A stretch of 64,000 bases of DNA, taken from NCBI GenBank assembly GCA_900771085.1, contig CAAGMR010000016.1, forward strand, positions 51,562-115,561, read 5' to 3'. The notes below the pieces were generated by a model. It worked only from the letters and a program-made list of their open reading frames with translations, was not told where the DNA came from and searched no databases. Of this stretch, positions 45,422 through 52,440 are shown one piece after another. A program made the translations under genes and the position numbers. Each line of letters opens with the position of its first letter. Position 1 is the stretch's first letter. The DNA comes from Clostridia bacterium. GTDB lineage: Bacteria; Bacillota; Clostridia; Oscillospirales; Acutalibacteraceae.

Positions 45422-45438
45422 TTGCATGTAGGTTTTAA

Positions 45439-46650
45439 TTACTTCTCAGGGAAGAAAGCGGCATGTGCAGCTGAAACTGCTCTGTCTGCCATGTCTTCAG
45501 CAACAAGAACAGAAATCTTGATTTCGCTTGTTGCGATCATCTGGATGTTGATGCCTGCATCGTAAAGTGCTTCGAAGAGTGTTGAAGCTGTGCCAGGGTG
45601 TGTTTCCATGCCTGCGCCAACAACTGAAACCTTTGCTACTGATTCATCGATAACGATGTCGGCCTCGTCGATGCCGCCGAAAGCATCAAGTACGCACTGC
45701 TTTGCAGCTTCTGCGTTTGCCTTCTGAACTGTGAATGTGATGTCCTTTGTGCCGTCACGGCCTGCTGACTGAAGGATGATATCAACATTGATGTTCTTGG
45801 CTGCGAGCTTGCCGAAAAGTTTGAAAGCTACGCCCGGTGTATCTTCAAGTTTAAGAACTGAAATGCGTGCTACGTCTGTATCTTTTGCTACGCCTCTGAT
45901 AAGCATTTTTTCCATTTTACTATACTCCTTAACAATTGTTCCAGGTACAGGATTAAGACTTGAAAGTACCTCGAGCTCTACGTTGTATTTTTTTGCCATT
46001 TCTACTGAACGGTTGTTGAGAACCTGTGCACCGAGAGATGCAAGTTCAAGCATTTCATCGTAAGTGATCTCTTTAAGCTTTGTGGCATTGGCAACCTTTC
46101 TTGGGTCTGCAGTATAAACGCCTTCAACGTCGGTGAAAATCTGGCATTTGTCAGCGTGAAGAGCTGCAGCAAGAGCTACTGCTGATGTATCTGAACCGCC
46201 ACGGCCGAGTGTTGTGAGGTCGTCATACTTGTTAACGCCCTGGAAGCCTGCAACAACGATAACCTTGTTCTTGTCTAGTTCTGACTTAACGCGATCTGTG
46301 TTGATGTGCTTAATACGAGCTGTTGTATAAGCTGAGCTGGTCTGGAAACCTGCCTGCCAGCCGAGAAGGGAAATTACAGGAACATGAAGCTTTTCAAGAC
46401 CCATTGCAAGGAGAGAGATTGAAATCTGTTCACCTGCTGCAAGAAGCTGGTCCATTTCTCTTCTGGAATGTTTTGGATTGATTTCTTCGGCCTTTTCGAT
46501 AAGGTCGTCTGTTGTGTCGCCCTGAGCGGAAACAACAACAATAACATCGTTGCCTTCGTTGTATGTGTTTGCAACGATATTTGCAACGTTCATGACTCTT
46601 TCTGCGTTAGCAACAGAGGAGCCACCGAACTTCTGTACTATTAATGCCAT
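45439..46650 (-). CDS. lysC: Aspartate kinase
   Basis: This 403-residue enzyme phosphorylates aspartate, opening the lysine, threonine and methionine pathway. The kinase domain has LIVQKFGGSSVANAERV, GRGGSDTSAVALAAALHADK and TDVEGVYTADPRKV. Two C-terminal ACT domains follow (SVLKLEDTPGVAFKLFGKLA, VSVVGAGMETHPGTASTLFE), so amino-acid feedback is expected. It lies ten bases downstream of hom in a hom-lysC operon. Confidence 0.95.
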   Translation of the reverse strand: MALIVQKFGGSSVANAERVMNVANIVANTYNEGNDVIVVVSAQGDTTDDLIEKAEEINPKHSRREMDQLLAAGEQISISLLAMGLEKLHVPVISLLGWQAGFQTSSAYTTARIKHINTDRVKSELDKNKVIVVAGFQGVNKYDDLTTLGRGGSDTSAVALAAALHADKCQIFTDVEGVYTADPRKVANATKLKEITYDEMLELASLGAQVLNNRSVEMAKKYNVELEVLSSLNPVPGTIVKEYSKMEKMLIRGVAKDTDVARISVLKLEDTPGVAFKLFGKLAAKNINVDIILQSAGRDGTKDITFTVQKANAEAAKQCVLDAFGGIDEADIVIDESVAKVSVVGAGMETHPGTASTLFEALYDAGINIQMIATSEIKISVLVAEDMADRAVSAAHAAFFPEK

Positions 46651-46660
46651 ATTGTCCTCC

Positions 46661-47899
46661 TCAGCACTTAGCTACTCTAATGAGAGATTTAAGTTTTGCA
46701 GATGTAAGACCTGCGAGCTTTTCTTTGATTTCCTTCTCGGTCATCTCTTCGGTGATGAAGGCGAGTTCGGTGTTGAATGCGCCTGAGCGGGCAAGAAGGT
46801 AAATGCTTCCGAAAGCGTTGCGGATTTCATGCTGAGCAGCATCAGGATCCTCTACCTTGAGACGGATGTAATACTGATTTGGAATCTCGTCATATGGAGC
46901 AATGTAGTTTTCTACGCTTGGGCCCCAGCCGATAAGTCTGCGGTCATCCTTGTGGTTAGCGCAGTCGATTACATCGCCAACAACAGCAGAAGCTGTAGGA
47001 AGCTTGCCGGCTCCGCGGCCGTAGAAGACAACGTCACCAACGTTGTCTCCGCTTACGAGTGCTGCGTTGAATACATCGTCAACACTTGCAAGCTGGCTGG
47101 ACTTCTTAACGATAGCCGGGCTTACGATGATATATATACGACCGTCAGGAAGTTTCTCAACGGTTGAAATAAGCTTGATTACGGAGTTGCAGTTTGCGGC
47201 ATAAGCAACGTCTTCAAGAGTAATCTTTGTGATACCCTCTGTGTGAACCTGGTCAGGTTTAACTTCGCAGCCGTAAGCAATGTTTGCGAGGATGCAGATT
47301 TTTCTGCAGGCATCGAAACCTTCAACGTCTGCGGTAGGGTCAGCTTCGGCATAGCCGTTGTCCTGAGCAATCTTAAGAGCATCCTCAAATGTGAGGTTGT
47401 CAAAAATCATTCTTGTGAGAATGAAGTTTGTTGTTCCGTTAAGGATACCGTTGATTGAGTTGATGCCGTTTCCGCCAAGGCAGAACTGGAGAGGTCTGAT
47501 AAGTGGAATACCGCCACCTACGCTTGCCTCAAAGAGGTAGTTAACATTGTGGTCTTTTGCAATCTGAAGAAGCTCAAGACCCTTTGTTGCAACAAGCTCC
47601 TTGTTTGAAGTTACAACGTGCTTTCCTGCAGCAAGTGCTCTTGCTGTGAAGTCGAAAGCAGGGTTAACTCCGCCCATTGCCTCAACAACGATGTCGACAT
47701 CGTCATCCTCTACTATGATATTGTAATCTTTGATAAATTTTCCTTCGTTTGGATCCCCCGGAAAATCACGAAGATCAAGGATATATTTTACAGCCAAATC
47801 TTCATTTGAACTTTTGCCGAGAATATCGGAATGCTTTGAGTTGATGATTTCAACAACACCTGAACCTACGGTACCGTAGCCCATTACTGCGACGTTCAT
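46661..47899 (-). CDS. hom: Homoserine dehydrogenase
   Basis: This 412-residue enzyme reduces aspartate semialdehyde to homoserine. It has the Rossmann start VAVMGYGTVGSGVVEII, HVVTSNKELVATKG, GGGIPLIRPLQ, the signature NGILNGTTNFILTRM, and EADPTADVEGFDACRK. A C-terminal ACT domain (YYIRLKVEDPDAAQHEIRNA) suggests threonine feedback. I start at ATG 47899 because AGGAGG lies upstream; the longer open frame runs through the promoter region. It heads hom-lysC. Confidence 0.95.
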   Translation of the reverse strand: MNVAVMGYGTVGSGVVEIINSKHSDILGKSSNEDLAVKYILDLRDFPGDPNEGKFIKDYNIIVEDDDVDIVVEAMGGVNPAFDFTARALAAGKHVVTSNKELVATKGLELLQIAKDHNVNYLFEASVGGGIPLIRPLQFCLGGNGINSINGILNGTTNFILTRMIFDNLTFEDALKIAQDNGYAEADPTADVEGFDACRKICILANIAYGCEVKPDQVHTEGITKITLEDVAYAANCNSVIKLISTVEKLPDGRIYIIVSPAIVKKSSQLASVDDVFNAALVSGDNVGDVVFYGRGAGKLPTASAVVGDVIDCANHKDDRRLIGWGPSVENYIAPYDEIPNQYYIRLKVEDPDAAQHEIRNAFGSIYLLARSGAFNTELAFITEEMTEKEIKEKLAGLTSAKLKSLIRVAKC

Positions 47900-47928
47900 A
47901 AAGCAACCTCCTAAAATAAGTTGCAGTA

Positions 47929-47957
47929 ATAATATCATAATTAGTAGTCGGATTAAA
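47929..47957 (-). promoter_or_regulatory. Possible promoter of hom-lysC
   Basis: On the minus strand, TTTAAT (47952-47957), a 17-base spacer and TATTAT (47929-47934). The minus 35 is weak. Confidence 0.35.
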
Positions 47958-47976
47958 GAGAAAATTACCTTATTAT

Positions 47977-48005
47977 TTGGATTTTTTTCGCATAAATGGT
48001 ATACT
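47977..48005 (+). promoter_or_regulatory. Predicted promoter of rpe
   Basis: TTGGAT (47977-47982), a 17-base spacer and TATACT (48000-48005) lie 51 bases before the rpe ATG. Confidence 0.6.
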
Positions 48006-48055
48006 TTCCGTGGTTTTTGAAACCGTAACAATTAATTTGAGCGGAGTGCATATAT

Positions 48056-48727
48056 ATGATTATTATTTCCCCATCACTTTTAAGCTGTGATTTTGCAAAA
48101 ATGGGCGCTGAAGTAACACGAATGGAAGAGGCCGGTGCAGACTGGATGCACTATGACGTTATGGACGCACATTTTGTTCCGAATCTTACAGTCGGAGCAC
48201 CAATTCTTAAGAGCATTAAGCCATACATCAACGGCAAGGCAGATGTTCATCTCATGATATCCAATCCGCTTGAGTATGTTGAAGATTTTGCCAAGGCGGG
48301 AGCAGATATGCTCACTTTTCATATCGAGTCGGAATCCGACCCTGAGGCAACAGTCAATGCCATTCATGAAAAGGGAATGATGGCAGGCATCGCGCTTAAG
48401 CCGGGCACACCTGCAGAAGTGGCTTTTCCTTGGATTGACAAGGTTGAAATGATTCTCGTGATGACTGTAGAGCCGGGCTTTGGCGGACAGTCATTCATGG
48501 CTGATATGATGCCAAAGGTAAGAGCAGTCAGAGATGAAGCGAACAGACTTGGCAAAAAAGACCTCCTTATTCAGGTAGATGGAGGCATCAGTGAAAAGAA
48601 CATCGGAGTCGCTGCTGAAGCAGGCGCAGATGTATTCGTTTCAGGCAGCACAATTTTCAAAGCTCCGGACGCAAAAATCATGATTTCCGAGCTCAGAAAA
48701 ATAGCTGAAGAAAACTACAAATCATAA
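48056..48727 (+). CDS. rpe: Ribulose-phosphate 3-epimerase
   Basis: This 223-residue TIM-barrel enzyme interconverts ribulose 5-phosphate and xylulose 5-phosphate. Motifs are SPSLLSCDFAKM, WMHYDVMDAHFVPNLTVGAP (metal His and Asp), DVHLMISNP, TVEPGFGGQSFM, LIQVDGGISEKN and FVSGSTIFKA. It is full length. It has its own promoter and a modest hairpin terminator, and is separated from the following operon. Confidence 0.95.
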   Translation: MIIISPSLLSCDFAKMGAEVTRMEEAGADWMHYDVMDAHFVPNLTVGAPILKSIKPYINGKADVHLMISNPLEYVEDFAKAGADMLTFHIESESDPEATVNAIHEKGMMAGIALKPGTPAEVAFPWIDKVEMILVMTVEPGFGGQSFMADMMPKVRAVRDEANRLGKKDLLIQVDGGISEKNIGVAAEAGADVFVSGSTIFKAPDAKIMISELRKIAEENYKS

Positions 48728-48738
48728 GACTTAAAAAG

Positions 48739-48770
48739 GGGCATTTGTGTTGCGGGCAAATGCCCTTTAT
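48739..48770 (+). terminator. Modest terminator after rpe, overlapping the next promoter
   Basis: GGGCATTTG (48739-48747) pairs with CAAATGCCC (48757-48765) across a nine-base loop, followed by TTTATTG. The weak T tract suggests partial read-through. Confidence 0.6.
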
Positions 48771-48778
48771 TGTATAAT
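48750..48778 (+). promoter_or_regulatory. Predicted promoter of the 48.8-58.2 kb operon
   Basis: TTGCGG (48750-48755), lying in the loop of the rpe terminator, a 17-base spacer and a perfect TATAAT (48773-48778). The leader to the first ATG is about 63 bases. No other promoter is obvious in the eight-gene run that follows. Confidence 0.6.
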
Positions 48779-48847
48779 GAAATGTAATGTTTTACGCTGG
48801 ACGACTGCGTATTTTCAGGACTAAGAAACTGTAAGGAGAAAGACCCG

Positions 48848-49981
48848 ATGCAATGCTATTTTGACAATAGTGCCACAACAAAACCCTGCGCTGAAGCGGT
48901 GGAAGCAATGGTTGCCGCACTGACTGACAATTATGGCAATCCTTCATCTCTCCACAAGGTGGGAGACAGGGCGAACGATCTCCTTGAAGAGTCCAGAAAA
49001 ACTCTGGCGAAAGCACTCGGCTGTTCCACCGGAGAAGTTTATTTCACATCGGGCGGAACAGAAAGCAACAACATAGCCATTATGGGTACTGCCATGGCCC
49101 TGAAGCGCAGCGGTACCAGAATCGTTACCAGCGCCGTTGAGCACCCGAGCGTGGAAGAATGTATGAAACGCCTGGAAGAACAGGGCTTTGAAGTCGTAAG
49201 ACTTCCGGTTGATGAATTTGGCTGCGTCAGAGATGAGGACATCTTCGACGCCGTAAACAAAGATACAATCCTTGTCAGCATTATGGCTGTCAACAACGAA
49301 GTTGGAAGCATAATGCCGATAAAGGCAGCGAAGGCTGCGATCAGGAAAGCCGGCGCTCCGGCCTATGTTCACTGCGATGCAGTTCAGGCCTTCGGAAAGA
49401 TTCCGGTAAGCCCAAAGGCTCTTGGCGCAGACCTTATTACAGTCAGTTCTCACAAGGTGCACGGCCCTAAGGGTCAGGGCGCACTTTACGTCAGAAAAGG
49501 ACTTCGTATATTGCCTTATACTCTTGGCGGAGGTCAGGAGAGCAATGTACGCTCAGGAACTCAGAACATGCCGGGAATAGCCGGATTTGCCGCAGCCGTG
49601 GCTGCGATAGGTGACATTGGCGAGAACCTCGCCCATGTCAGAGAGCTTCGGGACACCTTTGTAAAAGGTGTGACAGAAGATGACACAGCACATCTTAATT
49701 CAGGCGAAAATGCTCTTCCGTATGTTGTAAATCTTTCCATCCCGGGAGTGCCTTCGGAGGTCCTCAGAAACTACCTCTCAGGCAGGGACATTTTCGTATC
49801 AACAGGTTCAGCCTGCTCCAAGGGTCACAGAAGTACCGTGCTTACTCAGATGGGCCTTGAACCTGTAACCATTGACTCTGCTGTAAGAGTCAGCTTCTCT
49901 CGCTTCAATACACTCGAGGAAGTTGAAGAAGCAATAGCCTGCTTTAAAGAGGCTGCACAGACACTCAAAAAAAGAAAGTGA
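48848..49981 (+). CDS. Cysteine desulfurase (NifS/IscS-like)
   Basis: This 377-residue PLP enzyme takes sulfur from cysteine as a persulfide. Motifs are YFDNSATTKPCAEAVEAM, YFTSGGTESNNIAIMG, HCDAVQAFGKIPV, the Schiff-base Lys in VSSHKVHGPKGQGALYV, and the catalytic Cys in STGSACSKGHRS. By gene order it should feed sulfur to ThiI, as NifZ does in B. subtilis. AAGGAG precedes the ATG. It is the first gene of an eight-gene operon. Confidence 0.94.
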   Translation: MQCYFDNSATTKPCAEAVEAMVAALTDNYGNPSSLHKVGDRANDLLEESRKTLAKALGCSTGEVYFTSGGTESNNIAIMGTAMALKRSGTRIVTSAVEHPSVEECMKRLEEQGFEVVRLPVDEFGCVRDEDIFDAVNKDTILVSIMAVNNEVGSIMPIKAAKAAIRKAGAPAYVHCDAVQAFGKIPVSPKALGADLITVSSHKVHGPKGQGALYVRKGLRILPYTLGGGQESNVRSGTQNMPGIAGFAAAVAAIGDIGENLAHVRELRDTFVKGVTEDDTAHLNSGENALPYVVNLSIPGVPSEVLRNYLSGRDIFVSTGSACSKGHRSTVLTQMGLEPVTIDSAVRVSFSRFNTLEEVEEAIACFKEAAQTLKKRK

Positions 49982-49989
49982 TTCATTTC

Positions 49990-51168
49990 ATGAAAGAAAT
50001 TATTCTCATAAAGAACGGCGAGCTTGCCTTAAAGGGTCTCAACCGAAACACCTTTGAGGACGCCCTCATCAAAAACCTGAAGACAGCTCTTGCTGACATC
50101 ATGGACTGCGAAATAACACGTTCACAGTCAACCATCATGATTACTCCTACAGAGGAATATCCTGATATGGATGCCGCATCGGAGGCGATTTCAAAAGTAT
50201 TTGGTATTGCCGCTTACTCAAGAGCAGTGGCTGCTCCGAAAGAGATGCAGAAAATCGTAGAAGTTGCAGGTGAGTATCTCAAGCCTCAGCTTGCTGAAGT
50301 TAAAACCTTCAAGGTAGAGGCAAAACGATCAGACAAACACTTCCCGCTCAAGAGCCCGGAAATAAGCCGAGAACTTGGCGGATATCTTCTCAAGAACAAT
50401 ACACACCTTAAGGTGGATGTTCACAACCCGGACCTTACAGTTACCGTAGAAGTTCGCGACCAGTACGCTTTCATCCACGGCACACAGCTTAAGGGTGCCG
50501 GCGGTATGCCTGTAGGAACTGCAGGCAGAGCATCAATCCTCATCTCCGGCGGAATCGACAGCCCGGTAGCTGCATGGATGATGGCAAAGCGTGGCCTTGT
50601 ACTTAACGGCATACATTTTGCATCGCCTCCATATACCAGCGACAGAGCAGAACAGAAGGTTCACAAGCTCATGAGCGAGGTGGCAGAATATGCCGGCAGA
50701 ATGGACCTTTACGTTGTTCCATTCACAGAGATCCAGGAGAGAATCAAGGACGACTGTCCTGAGGAAATGTTTACTATCATCATGCGCCGCATGATGATGC
50801 GTATATCTGAAAGAGTTGCAAGACAGCACAAGTGCGGAGCACTTATTACGGGTGAAAGCCTTGGCCAGGTTGCAAGCCAGACACTTGCTGCCATCCAGTG
50901 CACCAATGCTGTTGCAAACCTTCCTGTTTTCAGACCTCTCATCGGTATGGACAAGAATGAAATTGTTGAGATTTCACGTCGAATCGGAACCTTTGAGACA
51001 TCCATCGAGCCATATGAGGACTGCTGCACAGTGTTCACGCCAAGACATCCAAGACTTAAGCCGACACTTGAAGCAATCGAAGAGGCAGAAGCCGCTCTCA
51101 ATGTCGATGAACTTGTAAAGCGTGCAGCCGATGGCGTACGCCTCGTAAAAATCACACCAAACATGTAA
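49990..51168 (+). CDS. thiI: tRNA 4-thiouridine synthase ThiI
   Basis: This 392-residue enzyme makes s4U8 in tRNA and can assist thiamine-thiazole sulfur transfer. It has an N-terminal ferredoxin-like and THUMP region, the PP-loop ILISGGIDSPVAAWMMAKRG, and GESLGQVASQTLAAIQ. The C-terminal rhodanese domain of the E. coli type is absent, as in Bacilli, so sulfur probably comes directly from the upstream desulfurase. I start at ATG 49990 (MKEIILIKNGELALKG, the family start). A GTG at 49978 overlaps the previous stop. Confidence 0.94.
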   Translation: MKEIILIKNGELALKGLNRNTFEDALIKNLKTALADIMDCEITRSQSTIMITPTEEYPDMDAASEAISKVFGIAAYSRAVAAPKEMQKIVEVAGEYLKPQLAEVKTFKVEAKRSDKHFPLKSPEISRELGGYLLKNNTHLKVDVHNPDLTVTVEVRDQYAFIHGTQLKGAGGMPVGTAGRASILISGGIDSPVAAWMMAKRGLVLNGIHFASPPYTSDRAEQKVHKLMSEVAEYAGRMDLYVVPFTEIQERIKDDCPEEMFTIIMRRMMMRISERVARQHKCGALITGESLGQVASQTLAAIQCTNAVANLPVFRPLIGMDKNEIVEISRRIGTFETSIEPYEDCCTVFTPRHPRLKPTLEAIEEAEAALNVDELVKRAADGVRLVKITPNM

Positions 51169-51185
51169 CTGAGAGGAACAGGGAT

Positions 51186-51731
51186 ATGACATTTTCATAT
51201 ATTGCTCCTTTTGAAAGTGAATATACGGGTGAAGAAACAGCAAAGGCTGTTGTTGAAACCCTGAAGGAAAGAGGCATGACAATTGCTCTTGCCGAAAGCT
51301 GCACAGGTGGTCTTATTGCCAAGATGATTACCGATATCTCCGGTGCATCCAACGTATTCCACTGTGGAGTGGTTTCCTATTCCGAGGACATCAAGCAGTC
51401 AGTGCTTGGCGTTACAGCCGAAGCACTTCAGCAGTACTCGGTAGTCAGTCCGCAGGTTGCGGCACAGATGGCGGACGGAGTCCGCTCCCTCGCCGGCGCC
51501 GACATCGGCGTAGGCGTAACCGGCGTTGCCGGTCCCGGACCGGATGGTTCCCATCCGGAGGGCGAGATATACATTGGTCTCAGTACTGCGACCGGTACAT
51601 TTGTATACTCCCTTATGACGGGAACTCATGACGCCAGAGAAGAGAACAGAAATAAAGCCGCAGGCACGGCCTTCGGCATTGTAGAACTATACCTGAAAGA
51701 CAAACTTATTGTTGGAGGAAACAATGGCTAA
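51186..51731 (+). CDS. pncC: Nicotinamide-nucleotide amidase (stand-alone CinA C-terminal domain)
   Basis: This 181-residue protein is a single CinA-C/PncC domain that deamidates NMN to nicotinate mononucleotide in NAD recycling. The motif IALAESCTGGLIAKMI (E-S-C-T-G-G at residues 37-42) keeps the active-site Ser. GVVSYSEDIKQSVLGV, VGVTGVAGPGPDG and HPEGEIYIGL follow. AGAGGAACAGG lies before the ATG. It contrasts with the degenerate CinA-like gene three positions downstream in the same operon. Confidence 0.92.
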   Translation: MTFSYIAPFESEYTGEETAKAVVETLKERGMTIALAESCTGGLIAKMITDISGASNVFHCGVVSYSEDIKQSVLGVTAEALQQYSVVSPQVAAQMADGVRSLAGADIGVGVTGVAGPGPDGSHPEGEIYIGLSTATGTFVYSLMTGTHDAREENRNKAAGTAFGIVELYLKDKLIVGGNNG

Positions 51732-52440
51732 CAACAAAAGAAACAATCAGTCAGAAGAGAACCCAAGAATCATAGTCAAAAACATTGTCCTTTTTGACTC
51801 AGATGCAAAACCTGAAGACAAGGCTAAATACCTTCCGGAAGTGGAGGAGGAAGAAGTACTGAACCTTACTCCGGATGAAACCGACGATTTCTTTGATGAG
51901 GTTCAGATGCTTGAGGAAGCTGAAACAGAAGAGGCACCTGTTGAACAGGAAGACATTCTTGACGGAATAGATGCCGACTTCTATGAAGGCAAGCCATCAA
52001 AGGTTGAACTTGAAGAGGAAGATGACGACGATTTCGATATCGACCTTGGCCTCGACGATGACGAAGATTATCCTGATGAGGATGACGAGCCTGCTCCTTC
52101 AGAAGATCCGCTTCGCAAGTATGTTGTGGACGAAGAAGAGGAAAGACCTGAATATGCGCCGGCACAGAGAGCAAGCTTCGAAGAGCCGGATGAATACTAT
52201 GAAGATGAGTATTACGAGGAAGAGGACGAAGGCTTCCTTGCAAAGATAATACCGCTCAAGGGCGACGGCATAGCTGTTCTCTTCAGAAAACTGTTAATAA
52301 TCATTGCAATAATCATTGTAATTGCACTTGTCATCTCACTTGCAACAAGCTCAGGCAGCGTTGCAGGCGGAAAACTTCTCATAGATGGCACAGCTACACT
52401 TGTTTCCGGCATCACCGGGGTAATTGAAGGAGGAATTTGA
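51724..52440 (+). CDS. Highly acidic C-terminally membrane-anchored protein
   Basis: This 238-residue protein starts at ATG 51724 (GGAGG five bases upstream), overlapping pncC by eight bases. Residues 1 to about 180 are very rich in Asp and Glu (runs such as EEEDDDDFDIDL and EDEYYEEEDEG) and probably disordered. A membrane segment follows (LLIIIAIIIVIALVISLATS, about 195-214), then a short Gly-rich tail. Topology is most likely acidic part inside, short tail outside. No family is recognised. The next gene starts on the last base of its stop. Confidence 0.82.
   Translation: MANNKRNNQSEENPRIIVKNIVLFDSDAKPEDKAKYLPEVEEEEVLNLTPDETDDFFDEVQMLEEAETEEAPVEQEDILDGIDADFYEGKPSKVELEEEDDDDFDIDLGLDDDEDYPDEDDEPAPSEDPLRKYVVDEEEERPEYAPAQRASFEEPDEYYEDEYYEEEDEGFLAKIIPLKGDGIAVLFRKLLIIIAIIIVIALVISLATSSGSVAGGKLLIDGTATLVSGITGVIEGGI

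Noticed and set aside
47900..48031. N-terminal extension of homoserine dehydrogenase
   Set aside because: It overlaps the intergenic promoter region; AGGAGG before the ATG at 47899 and the Rossmann start fix the true N-terminus.
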